Source: Cryptomeria japonica (taxonomy: Eukaryota > Streptophyta > Pinopsida > Cupressales > Cupressaceae). Taken from it: a stretch of 64,000 nucleotides of DNA. Below are positions 12,801 through 24,444 of the stretch, piece by piece. The stretch lies in the NCBI RefSeq assembly GCF_030272615.1, contig NC_081405.1:605042177-605106176 (forward strand), in the 5' to 3' direction. Under the pieces are notes generated by a model. The model was not told the DNA's origin, ran no database searches, and saw only the letters and a program-made list of their open reading frames with translations. A program made the translations under genes and the position numbers. Each line of letters opens with the position of its first letter. The stretch's first letter is position 1.

Positions 12801-13150
12801 TAAAGTTTAATTATCATTAATAAAATATCTATACACACATTTTTTTAAAATCTTATTTATTTGACATGACTGCAAAATGTGAGAATATTTATTTGACGTG
12901 ACTGCAAAAAATGTGAGAATATTTATTTGAGACCGTTAGCTAGACCGTCAGCTTGGAAACAACTCTGTCGCATGGCTCTTAGTATTCTGAGAATTGGAGG
13001 GGTTGGAAATAAAAAATGTGCATTACCATAGATTTCCAAAATCCCAACAATAGGAGGAGTGTGGTTGAGGGATGATGCACAATGGGTTTTGTACACTAAT
13101 TCAAATTCTAATTGAAGAGGGAAAAATATTGGAAGAAAGATACAATGATA
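12801..13150. other. Unassigned spacer
   Basis: AT-rich DNA with a short direct repeat (TATTTATTTGACRTGACTGCAA at about 12855 and 12890). No gene or element end was recognised. Confidence 0.4.
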
Positions 13151-14312
13151 AAATGCAATGAAATGGACAATAAAACATTAAAACAATAAAATACCACTAT
13201 ACCTTTGTAATCTTATCCTTCTCCTTCAGATTGAGCCTTTGATGAAGCCAAAGATGCACCCCTTCTCGGCTTGATTGGATTGGCTCTCTTGTTTCATGTG
13301 GATGGCTCTCCAAGATTGTGCACAAGATATTGGATGATGAGATGGAATGGATGAGAAATTGGCTAATTGATAGGTGAATGAAAGATTGGCTAGAGTTTGG
13401 ATACTTGGATGGTTTTCTAGTCTCAAATTGATAGCATAAACTTGGATGACTTGGAGATGTCAAATAAAGGAGTGGAGCCTCCAATTTATAGGAGAAGAGG
13501 GGAGGAAATGAAGGGCTAGGTTTGATCCAAGATGGAGGGTCGAGATTGCATGTGAGCCCACACATGGCCCAAGAGGAGATGACAAGACAAGTGTGGAGTC
13601 CAAGAGATATGCCTTAAAGGAATTTATTGTCTCCACACTCCTCAAGGTTCATTGGGAAGGCTTCCCAATGCACCTAGCGAAGAGAAAAGGAATAAATTAT
13701 TCCTTGAGTGATGAGAAGAAGGAACTAAAAATTCCTTAAAAGAATGATCATAGGGATTTGAGGATTAGAGAGGAATTAAATATTCATTGGGTGAAGGGAT
13801 ACCTAGAGGAATGTGGGTGAGTGAGGAGAGAAGGAGTTGACTTTGTGGCTAATCATGAGGATTAGCAACTAGAACCTCATTAGGAGAGGGATTAGAAGAA
13901 TGATTAGATGGGATTATGACAAATAGGATTTGTAGGAGGATTTGACTAGGAGAGAGAATGAGTGGAGGGAATAAAAAATTAGAAGAATAATATAAATGAG
14001 ATTAGGGGTGCTTCTAGAAGAATTCATTAGGTTAATGATGGATTAGGAAAAGGTGATTTGTAGGAATCACCTGGATCAATTATTTAATTGAGATTAATTA
14101 ATTAAAGGGATGATATGGAGAGAATTAATTTTAGGGATTTTAGAAGACTAAAGATAGATTGATTAATTAAATAATTCAATCACTAGACTATAGTAACAAT
14201 ATTAATTATATTTAATTAATATTGAGAAACAATAGGGATTGGCATAATTAATAGATTTATTATGCAAGGAATTTAAATAAATAAATTAAAATAATTAATT
14301 TAAGTGTCTACA
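13150..14312 (-). repeat. 3' LTR of Gypsy-A (left end approximate)
   Basis: The right end GTCTACA at 14312 touches TTTTGCCCCTCTTTT, the complement of a polypurine tract, exactly as at 36398 in Gypsy-B. The left end is placed at 13146 or 13154 because GGACAATAAAACATTAAAAC nearby resembles the first 40 bases of the Gypsy-B LTR. There is no second LTR to confirm it. Confidence 0.55.
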
Positions 14313-14600
14313 TTTTGCCCCTCTTTTATGCAACAACAAATTTGGAGATGGGTAAAAGATAGAAGAAGAAGGATGCCCTAGCACAAAGTGCAGGTGGTGT
14401 ATCAATCACTAGACTATAGTGACAATATTAATTATATTTAATTAATATTGAGAAAGAATAAGGATTGGCATAACTAATAGATTAATTATGCGAGGAAGTT
14501 AAATAAATAAATTTAAATAATTAATTTAAGTGTCTACATTTTTCCCCTCTTTTACGCAATGACAAATTTGGTGATGGGTAAAAGATGCCCCCTCAAGATT
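14177..14600. repeat. 226-bp tandem duplication across the LTR/polypurine junction
   Basis: CAATCACTAGACTATAG begins at 14177 and again at 14403. The copies run through the AATTAATATTGAG block, GTGTCTACA and the polypurine tract (TTTTGCCCCTCTTTT, then TTTTTCCCCTCTTTT). As a result the element has two LTR-end/primer junctions in a row. Confidence 0.85.
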
Positions 14601-14763
14601 TTTTTCGGAATTTTTTGGAAAATTGATGGAAAATTCTCGAAAAGAAGAAGGAAGGAGAAGGGGTGACGAGTGAACAAGAAAGAAATATAGAGGGGATTGA
14701 GAAAATAGAAGAGGAGATAGAAGGAGGGAGAACACGAAAGGAGTGGGCCCACAAGGGGGTCCA

Positions 14764-14769
14764 TATAAG
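14764..14769 (+). promoter_or_regulatory. TATA box of the antisense PMD gene of Gypsy-A
   Basis: TATAAG lies 84 bases before the ATG at 14848. In Gypsy-B the TATAAAAG box lies 82 bases before the equivalent ATG. The matched spacing in two diverged elements is the main support. Confidence 0.6.
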
Positions 14770-14847
14770 CCACATAGGGCCCAATGAAGGGTCATTGTCA
14801 CAGATAAACATTGGAGCATTTTAGAGCCTAGAAGAAGAGAAGGAGAG

Positions 14848-17580
14848 ATGGATCGCATTCCGACACATGAGAACCATGCCGAGAGGGTTCACCGGTATGA
14901 CAAGCCTTAGGGCTATGGACCACCGGTATGTACAACTAACCCTCTTTGTGATTTTGTAGATTTAGGCTAGAATTAGGGTTTAAAATAGGCTAAGAAGTCT
15001 GACGAGGAAGACACATGCCTCTAGGGTAGTGTGAGCATTAACAGTTAGTGTGAGTGATCATGGGTCAAAGGGGAGAATAGGGGGTTTTGGGGTGAGCAAT
15101 TGTGTTTGGTGCGGGCACTCGCACTAGGGACAATTAGGGTTAGGTTTAGGGTTGGGAAAGGGCAGCGCGACACGAGCGTTTGTGCTAGGGCAAGTTAGGG
15201 TTAGGTCGGGGAAGGAGAAAGGGTAGCACGGTGCAGGAAATCATGCTAGGGTAGATTAGGATTAGGTTGGGGAGGGAGAAAGGGTAGCGCGATGCAGGAA
15301 CTCGCACTGAGTAGGTCTATGGACCCAAAATTAGAGTCAGTTAGAGTGTGTGACTATGGCATAGTGCGTGTGACTGTGGCATAGCGCGAGTGCCATGCGT
15401 TTGGCGCGAGCGCTAAGTAAATCAGTATGTGTGCTAAGGGAGAAGAAAATGGGAGATTTGGTATAGAAGATGGCTTGGGGGGACATCATAAATGTGTTGA
15501 GAATAGGATAAGGCCAAGAATATGAGATGACAAAGTGGTTTTCATGGATGTAGGCAGATTTGAGACCATTGGTGTCGAGGGAGCACTGGTCAGTGACCAT
15601 GAGACCATATCAGTAGTTGTGGTCAGATGAGTTGGAGATCCTAGTTGTTGTGGGATTGCATTACGTTAGTCAGTGGCTAAGGATTCGAGCTCACACTGTG
15701 ATGATGACAACCTTAGTAGAGAGATGGGATAATAGGTATAACACCTTCCACCTACCTACCGGTAAGGCGACAATGACCTTACTGGATGTATGCAGGATCT
15801 TGAAGATCCCCATTTGTGGCATGATCCCATAGTATCGGTTAGATGCAACAGATTTCTACCTCTAAGAGGTTTGTGAGTATGAAGCATTGCCAATGCTAGA
15901 CAGGAGTAGGATGCATTTGGGTAGGGTGAGGGGTATCTGACACATTCCTTGTCTAGTACTCGTGATATGTGGGTTTCTAAGCAAATGGATCATGCTCGAT
16001 CTAAGAGGACATGAGTTTCCCATTGGATAGAGAAGATGTGTTTATTACATGATTCATGACTGTGCAGAGTATGCTTGGGGGGCCACGATGTTGGCTCATT
16101 TGTACCATGATATGAATCTTGTAGTATACTAGGACTATGCCATCCTATCTTTGAGGGTGAATCTTCTTCATATATGGGCTTGGAAGCATATTGCAGTTAC
16201 ACGGTCATTAGGTGTATAGGATAGGTGGGCTCAATGACCATATATAGATAGGTACACAGGCCTCTTACATTATACACAGATAGGATCAATATAGTTTTGG
16301 CGCTACATTTTTTACGAGCTTTTGCAGTTCACATGGCAACCATTTTTGGACAGTGAGACATGGAGGGGGGACTAGCAGCTACACTGGGCCAAAGTGTAGA
16401 TGTGGCTATTTGGTAGGTCTATGTACATTATGGAGTGTTATGCCCATTTTAGAGTGGATAGAGAGTTTGACTTTGTGTAGGATATAGTGGGGGACATACT
16501 ACTATATCCTCAGATGAGTGGAGGGGAGCAGGAGAGGATCTAGGGACCACTGGAGGATACATGAGCTAGTATGAGGGACATTTTCTAGGGCGCCTTACCA
16601 TTCTTGGAGTTTTGGAGGATGATGAGCTGTACCTGACAGTAGATGAGGTATTCAACATAGAGGATGATGCACCTAGTGATAGGGTTCTGGTGGGAGCAAG
16701 GAGGGGTGTTGGCAGACTGCAAAGGGGGGTTAGGGTGGTGTGGAGGAGAGATCCTAGGGTAGGATAGGGACAGGTGGGATCACTAGTGGTAGGGGAGGAA
16801 ACCAAGGGAGGAGATGGTGGTGCAGAGAAGGTCATACCTATGGACATTCCAGATGCATAGGTATAGGGTGTCGGGCCATGGGTTGGGGGAGGAGTGTTGC
16901 AGGATGATTTTGATAGACTCCAACAATAGAGAGATGCCACTCAGATAAGGTTACACTCCCTTGAGGATGAGCTACAGATTGAGAGAGCTAGGGGACAAAG
17001 TCTGGAGGTAGAGGCTAAGCGGTTGTGGTAGGAGGTGATAGATTTGACAGAGAGCCTCCAGATATCAAGGACAAAGGTGGATGATCTGATGATAGATAGG
17101 GAGGAGTCAGAGTGGATGCTGGAGGAGGCTAGGTCAGGGACCACCATCGGTACATTACAGGATGCTCTTCGACTATAGGATGAGGAGATGGAGGGGTTGC
17201 GTGCAAGGGTGCACAAGGCAAAGGAAAATGGTACACACTTGCGAGGGGAGAGGGATGCAACACGTCAAATGTTGGTCCCTGTAGGGCTTGGGCAGATGTA
17301 TTATGATATAATGCAGTAGAGAAATAGGACGGAGAGGTCAGGTCGGGAGGAAGCCTATTATAGGGGGTTATACCATGGAGTGGTACCTATGAAGCAAAGA
17401 GCAGCCTCGTACATAGAGTGTGCGATCTCATAGGACACATAGCTATCATCCCACATAGAGCTAGGAAATGGGTGGATCGATGGGTTTTAGGCCACCTAGA
17501 GCAGGGGGAGTAGGAGGATCTAGGGGAGGAGGTGATGAAGAGGGGGTTGGGGAGACAAGTGGAGAGAGCTAGCTCCATTT
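14848..17580 (+). pseudogene. Antisense plant-mobile-domain (PMD) gene of Gypsy-A, two exons, decayed
   Basis: Exon 1 is proposed as 14848-14925 (26 codons, MDRIPTHENH...GYGPP, one in-frame TAG), the donor as GTATGT at 14926, and the acceptor as GATGTAG at 15553. Exon 2 starts in phase 0 (ADLRPLVSREHW) and leads into the PMD core LVERWDNRYNTFHLPTGKA-TMTLLDVCRILKIP (15715-15810). Further on, after many TAG codons, comes a heptad-rich region (about 16935-17250, ...LEDELQIERARGQSLEVEA) predicted to be a coiled coil. The layout matches the gene at 36835-40011: same exon-1 ending (GPP), same phase, same SRE start of exon 2. PMD proteins are transposon-linked and cellular factors in plants; the function of the element-borne form is unknown. 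The C-terminal end is approximate. Confidence 0.75.
15095..15420 (+). repeat. GC-rich repeats inside the Gypsy-A PMD intron
   Basis: About three copies of a 60-75-base unit (GGGTTAGGT...GGGAAAGGG(C/T)AGCGCGA) followed by GGCGCGAGCGCTAAG and related words. The GCGC-centred words correspond in position to the much denser TAGCGC array in the Gypsy-B intron. Confidence 0.6.
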
Positions 17581-17653
17581 TGGCTTATGTATTATATTTT
17601 GACCCTTCGGGGTGATCATTGTATTATGATAGACATATTATTTTTTTTGAGGT

Positions 17654-17659
<6 letters not shown>

Positions 17660-17717
<58 letters not shown>
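17660..17717 (+). repeat. (GT)n microsatellite
   Basis: Nearly pure GT dinucleotide run of about 58 bases just after the PMD pseudogene. Confidence 0.97.
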
Positions 17718-17718
<1 letters not shown>

Positions 17719-17719
17719 T

Positions 17720-18352
17720 TTTTGTTGGTCGTGATACATGTATCTTATTATGATGGACTCTATTTATTATTTTATGATGTGATGCATGGATGATGATTAT
17801 GGATGTATGGCACTGACCTATTTGTGATGCAGGATGGATGCTTATATATCTATGCTTATGATGTGTTACTGACATGTTCATGAATGCAGGATGGATGCAA
17901 GTGCACGTATGTATGATATGTTGTGGATTTAATAAGAGTGATTATGTGGGCGCACATGTTTCTAAGATGTTTTGATGTTTATATATGTTTGTATATGAGG
18001 ATGTTTAATGTATAATGGATATGATGATGTGAGAAAATAAATATGCAATGTAATAATAAATGTGGATGCAAATGATTAATGATTAATGATAAATTAGTCT
18101 AAATGAGTAATAAATTTAATCTAAATGAGGAATGAATGATAAATGTAATGCCACCTACATGGATAATGCAATGTAAATGATTAACACTATGCAAATAATG
18201 CGATCTAAATGAATGATGAAATGAATGAATAATTCAATATAAATGCAAGATGGACGATGAATGTAATCTAAGCGAATGATTTTAATATAAATGGATAATG
18301 CCATCTAATATGAATGGATAATGTAACCTAAATGATGTATGCAAGATGAATG
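17720..18352 (+). repeat. ATG-rich degenerate repeat, left part
   Basis: Short words such as AATGAATGATAAATG, GGATAATGCAATGTAAATG and ATGGATG recur without strict period, and continue after the solo LTR at 19488-19700. A similar ATG-rich stretch follows the PMD gene of Gypsy-B (40190-40400), so it is likely the 3' untranslated or downstream DNA of that gene. No coding potential. Confidence 0.6.
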
Positions 18353-19487
18353 TGTTAGGATCCGGGAAGGACAATTGAGAGGGGGGGTGAATCAATTGTA
18401 AACTAGTTGTCAATAAATTATAACCCAAATGTAAATTATTCCAACTTAAACTTAGTGCCGGTAAACCAAACTTAAATGTCGGTAAAATAGATTAACTATT
18501 ATAGCAGTACTAGTGTAACTTAATCCATGAAATAGAAAGAGAAACAACATCCACAATACATGACATAGAGATTTTGATGCAGAAACCCGGTAAGGGGAAA
18601 AACCATGGTGCGAAATCTTACCCACAATCAGATGATACTACTACAGATAGTAAGTGTATACAAATGGGGTCTGCACATGCAAAAAGGTCAACCACCTAGA
18701 GCTCACTACTCATTCACAAAATAGGAGTCACACTGACTACAATTGGATGGTTAAATCTAATAACAATGTTTTGCCTCAGAATAGCATCTGCAATGCTGGA
18801 TTCAGTACCGGTTTAAGCTCTAAACATGAGTGTCAAACACCTTCATAACCTTCCTTCAACCTTCAGATAATTTCTGCATGATTCACACAAGGATCTTCTT
18901 ATTTTTTCTCTTCAATATTCGCACACACTCATCATGATCCTGATCTTCAATAAGATCTTACAATGATATATACAAAACCTAAGACCTATACATGAGATTG
19001 GCTCACTAAAGATGTTACAATTATAAATAAGTCTTGTTGCGATACAATATGTTGGCTCAATATATTTACCACATTATCCAATCAATAAACCATTTCCAAA
19101 ATGTGTCATGCTGATCTGGAATAGATATCATGTACCAGTCCATAACCTAGACCTATCTGTCGGTAAAGGAAAATTTGTCAATCCGATTAGACCAATAAGC
19201 AAAACACCAAATCCAAACATCCAATCCATGTCTTTGACATAACCAAATGATCTCCAGATGATACTAAGTCATCATCGCTACCGGTGAATAATGTATCCTG
19301 CTGGTGAACATATACCGGTGACTGTGCATAAGCCACTAACCATGTCAGTGAACACAATGTGCCGGTTCAACAATAAACCAATATAACCATGGTGGTAAAT
19401 CAATAATGTAGACCTCCAGAAAGATAAGTGTTGACATCAATAACAAAACCAATGCAACACATGACGAAGTCATCCATAATACCAACA
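18353..19487 (-). mobile_element. Copia-type solo LTR, 1135 bp
   Basis: Plus-strand ends are TGTTAGGATCC (18353) and ATACCAACA (19487). Flanks are GAATG (18348-18352) and GGATG (19488-19492), a target duplication with one mismatch. The right end matches the Copia-2 LTR (GTGTTGACATCAATAACAAAACC; compare 59746-59767), and the left end carries GAGAGGGGGGGTGAATCA like Copia-1. In this orientation the parent element would read on the minus strand. It interrupts the ATG-rich repeat, whose two halves resume on either side. Confidence 0.85.
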
Positions 19488-20824
19488 GGATGTAGAATGC
19501 AATGCAATCTAAATGCAATCTAAGTGGTTAATGTTTGTGGAAATGATTAATCCGTAATGTAATAATGTAATGAAATGAATAGATAATGTAACCTAAATGA
19601 ATAGATAATGCAATCTAGATGAATAATGAAATGAATGATACCACCTAAGTGGATAATAAAATGAATGAATAATGCAATGTAAATGAGAATTGGAAAATGT
19701 TTTTGTGAATATGCCCATAACAATACAATGATGTTAGATAAAAATAGAAGAATAGGAGGGAAAAATTGAAGACTCCATAGGGTTATTAGATGGGGAGAAT
19801 TAGGAATTTATGGAATGATGGGGAGAGTTGTGCACAAAAAATGTGGAGAGACAACGTAGTTTAATATTGCCCTAGGTAACCCGCACCACTGATTATAGGA
19901 ACCAGGATGCCATGAGAAACCCAAGGCATGGACTAACTCATAGTCAAGTGGGAATTCCTTACACACAGATATGTGCAAGTAAACCCTCAAACACACTGAT
20001 ACCTCTTGTACACAATAAGGTAAGTGTTGATAAACACTAGTACTAGGTCATTGGTTTATACAAGAGAGATCCAAAACATGTCATGCCATGAAAATATGCC
20101 CCAGTATGTACCTATTGTAAACATACCCGGATATGGAAGATTCGGGCAGTCATACATAGATGCAGTCATAGGACAAAAGATGCAAGTCAAAATGAAAATC
20201 CAAGAAATCAAACAAGTCACCCATACATGACCAATTGATGTCTCTTGCCAAGAGTAGGATTAGGATGGAAGATTTAACTGTCGGGCATGGGAAGGATTCA
20301 TCCCTAGGGAAAAGGATCATGGGGTGGATTGGGATTGACTAGACAATTGACCAGATGACCATGAGAACCAACCTGTGGATGTAGTACTAACATAAAGACT
20401 TGATGAAGCTCACATGGAGGAGCAAGCTCAGGAAATGGGAGATAAAAGCTCAGGTGGATGGGATAAAGCTCAGTTTGATGGGACAATCCTTATTCATGAT
20501 TTGGGCAAAGACTCATCATCATATGAGTGATTATTCTACCAGGAGCATGGTAGGGAGTGTTATGGATATCAGATGGGTAGGAGGTGAAGGAGTTTGATCT
20601 GATAGACAATGGATCCTGATTATTTACTTTGGCACCTACATGTAGGTTTTCACCAAGGTACTTTCCCATAGCACCACAAAGTGGTTTTCACTAATGGACG
20701 AATTGATTTTTCTTAACTTTTTCTGATTTTTTTTTAAAAAAAAATTTTGCGTTTTTGTTGATTTTTTATTTTTTATTTATTTTTTATTTTTTTTATTTTT
20801 TGACAACCGATGACCTTCCGAGGA
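19488..20824. other. Rest of ATG-rich repeat, unassigned DNA and A-rich 3' tail of Gypsy-A
   Basis: 19488-19700 continues the ATG-rich repeat. 19700-20690 has no recognised gene; short ORFs there lack domains. 20700-20815 is almost pure T on the plus strand (A-rich on the element strand) and follows the pol stop at 20825-20827. Confidence 0.5.
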
Positions 20825-23800
20825 CTAGGCATAAAATCTCTTTAGGTTCATGACATTCATTGGATCATCCAAAGGGTCTCCTTCAGGAGTAGCCAACTGA
20901 TATTCCCCCAATCCATACTTTGTTGTGATCACATGTGGTCCAATCCAATTAGGCTCAAACTTGCCTTTCTTCTCTCTTTCTTGAAGGTTTCTCTGATTTT
21001 CCATGAGGACAAGATCACCAATTTCAAATTATTGGGTTCTCACCTTCTTGTGGTAACTCAAGCGTAGGTGATTCTCATATACCAGAAGATGTTTGAGGCC
21101 TTGAGGTGCCTTTCATCTAGCAGTTCTAGCTCTTGTAGTCTTGCAACTCTGTATTCCTCGTCTGGGAGGATATCCTACAGTGACACCCTTAGGGAGCAGA
21201 TCTCAATCTCAAGAGGGAGGACAACTTCATAGCCAAAGACAAGGGACTATGGGGTGGCACCTATGGGTGTGTGGATGGAGGTTTAATAAGCCCACAGATC
21301 AGGGTGGAGTTGGAGGTGCCAATCATAGTCAGCTTCATTGACTGTCTTTTGAGGATTTTGATTAGGGTTTTGTTAGAAGCCTCAACTTGACTGTTACCTT
21401 GCGGGTAATATGGAGTGGAGAAGCGGTGTTGGATATCAATTTTTTGACAGATCTCTTTAACATCCCAATTTTTGAATGGTTTGTCATTATCTGTAATGAT
21501 AACTTTGGGGATTCCATATCGACAGATCAAGTAGTTCATAATGAATTTAGAGATTTGCTTACCAGTGGTGAAGGTAAGAGGGATGGCCTCCACCCACTTG
21601 GTGAAATATTTGGTGGTGGTGATAATGAATTTATGACCGTTGGAGGATGTAGGGTGGATTTTCCCAATGAGATCAATCCCCCACTGTGAGAAGGGTCAAG
21701 GTGTAATGAATGGTTGCAATTCTTGTAATGGAGGTTGGATCTTGTCACCATGTTTATGGAAATGGATACATTTCTTCACATAATTATATGCATCTACTTC
21801 TATTGTAGGCCATTAATATCCCATTTGCAAGAGCTTTTTAGCGAAAGTGAGCCTACTTGAGTGTGACCCATAGATACCTTCGTGCACTTCACGTAGTGCC
21901 CATTTAGCCTCTTGTTTATGTAAACACCTTAGGAGGGAACCATCAAAATGCCTACTGAATATGGTGTCTCCAAGGATAGTGTAATGAGCACATTGGCGGA
22001 TGAAGGTTTGTTGTTGGTTTTGGTGAGGTATGGGGGAATGGTGTTGTCTCTTAGATAAGTGAAGGTCTCTTGATACAAGGGGGATTTGGGACCAATGAGT
22101 ACACACACCATTTTAGACTCCGGTAAATCATATGCCAGTATGAAGAGTTGCTCGACCAAGATCTCACACTTCTAACTATGTTCTGGCATTTGAAGGAGGT
22201 AGCCAATAGTGGCCATTACATTTGTAGCTTTGTTGTTTGTTCATGGAATTTGATCAAAGTTAATTGATGTGAAGTGTTGCTTGAGATCTTCAACCATACT
22301 ATGATAGGGAAGAAGCTTGTCATCTTTTGTTTGATATTCGTCATTGACTTGTTTTATGACAAGTTGGGAATCACCATAGATATGTAATTCCAGTAGCTTC
22401 CATTGGATAACCAGGCATAGTCCAGTAATCGATGCTTCATATCTTGTGATGTTGTTGGTACATGCAAAGGCTATCTTGTATGATTTTTTGATGCAATCTC
22501 CTTGAGGTGTGATCAACAGTATTCCTGCTCCCAATCTGTTTTGGGTGCAAGAACCATCAAAGTACATCTGCCATGTGGAGGATGTGGTGATAGTCATTAT
22601 GAATTCAATTGGAAATTCTATAAGGATCTGATGGTCACCTAGAAGTGGAGCATCAACCAGTTGGTTTGCTATTACCTATCCTTTGATTGCTTTTTTGTCC
22701 ATACATTCAATGTCAAATTTACTTAACAACATGACCCATTTAACAGTTCTGCCATTGAGAGCAGCTTTTGACAAGAGGTATTTGAGAGGGTCAATCTTAG
22801 CAATCAGTTTTGTTTTGTTGTTGAGCATGTAGTGTTGAAGCTTTTGCATGCTAAAGACAAGTGCTAAGCATTCTCTTTCAATGGGGGTATAATTGAGCTC
22901 ATACTCTACTAGTGTGCGAGTGATGTAGTATATAGCATGCTCCTTTCCCTGATCATCTATTTGTGCCAATAATGTCCCCAATGCCACTGCAGTAGTAGAT
23001 ATGTACAAAAGAAGTGGCTTTCCTGGAATAGGAGGCATGATAATTGGAGGTGATGCAAGATATTCCTTAAGCTTCTCAAAATCCTTTTAAAACAGGCAGT
23101 CCCATTTGAATTTGGTATCTTTGTGTAATAAATGAGCAAATGGGTGACATGTATCTGTGAGTTGTGAGATGAAGTATCTGATAGAATGTAACTTTCCTTG
23201 GAGGCTGCACAGTTGTCTAAAGGTCTTTGGGGGAGGCATTTCCATGATAGCTTTCACCTTTGCAGGATCAACCTCTATGACTCTGTGGGAAACGATGAAA
23301 CCTAGCAGTTTTCCCAATGTGACACCAAAGACATATTTCTTAGGATTGAGGCATAGATAGTATTTTTTCAATCTGTCAAAAATTTGCCTTAAGATAGGGA
23401 TGTGCTCATGTCTTGTTTTGGATTTTCCGAGAAGATCATCCATATAGTCCTTCATGATTTTGTGCAAGAGGTCATGGAAAATTATTGTCATTGCACATTG
23501 ATATGTAGCTCTTATGTTCTTCAGACCAAAGGGCATGACTCGGTAACAAAAGGTGCCCCGTGGTGTTGTGAATGTCATTTTGTGTTGATCTTCCTCTACG
23601 ATCCTGATCTGATTGTATCCAAAAAAGCTTTCCATAAGTGATAGCGTTTCATGTCTCGCTATGAGGTCTACAATCATGTCTATGTTGGGGAGTAGGAAAT
23701 CATCCTTAGGGTAGGCTTTGTTCAAACTACAAAAATCAGTACAAATATGGATACCCCCAGCAACTTTGTCAAGACATACAATGTTGGATACCCATTCAGG

Positions 23801-23965
23801 GTAGTCTATTGGGTGGATGAATTCTGCATCCAACATCTTTTGAAGTTTTGGTTTGACCAGGAGTGCAATATGTGGATGCATCTTGTGTAACTTGTGCTTT
23901 ATTGGTTTTGCATCTGGATGGACAACAAGATTGTGAACTACCAAGTCAGGATCTAGGCCTGGCAT
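20825..23965 (-). pseudogene. Gypsy-A pol: RT, RNase H, second RNase H, integrase
   Basis: RT runs 23965-23087 with the active-site box YMDD (23435-23446; YVDD in Gypsy-B) and the motif MPFGLKN. RNase H (22676-23038) has LLLYISTTAVALG and IERECLALVF. The second, archaeal-type RNase H (22241-22597) has MYFDGSCTQNRLGAG and YGDSQLV, the Tat hallmark. The integrase zinc-binding region (21813-22106) has HEGIYGSHSS; the core and C-terminal part (21593-20825) has TPYYPQGNSQVEASNKT and ends ...MNLKRFYA. Stops at 23087, 22676, 22241 and 21813 are in frame with their neighbours; a frameshift lies near 22100. It is clearly inactive. Confidence 0.88.
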
Positions 23966-24444
23966 CTCAGCATATGACTAGGTGAAATTGATCTTTATTT
24001 CTATGAGAAAACTAATGAAGTCTTGTCTCTCTTGATCTGTGAGGGACTTGGCAATGAGCATGTTCTTTGGAGTGTCTTTGGTGCCCATATTGATAATGTT
24101 TTTTTCCTCTATCAGTAAATTTGACCTATCTTGCTAAGGAGTAACAATGGTAGGGAGGTCAAGTCCCTCATCCTCAAGTGCCCAATCTAGGTTTTCACTT
24201 TCGGATACGCCCTTTGTTTTTACTTTTTCTTCTTCCAAGGTGCCTCAGAGAGGTTTTCACCTAGGGAATCATGGTTTTTCTTTTTATTATCTTTTATGCG
24301 ACTAAGGGCATTGACCTGACTACCAAAGTATCCTTTTTCATGTAACTGAATCCCATGAACTTTGTTGTAGTCTCACAAATTGTGCATAGTCAAGAGAGTC
24401 ATGAGAGCATTGTCATTGGCGCAGATGTCTAAAGTAGGTTTGTC

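Noticed and set aside
12545..12820. Open frame of 91 codons in the GA satellite
   Set aside because: It encodes only Arg-Glu-Gly repeats produced by the microsatellite.
15118..15260. TTAGGG/TTTAGGG-like words resembling telomere repeats
   Set aside because: Only a few imperfect words inside a 60-75-base repeat of the intron; no tandem telomere array.
16566..17216. Minus-strand ORFs of 91 and 124 codons, Ser/Pro rich
   Set aside because: They are shadows of the plus-strand PMD coiled-coil frame, which explains the composition better.
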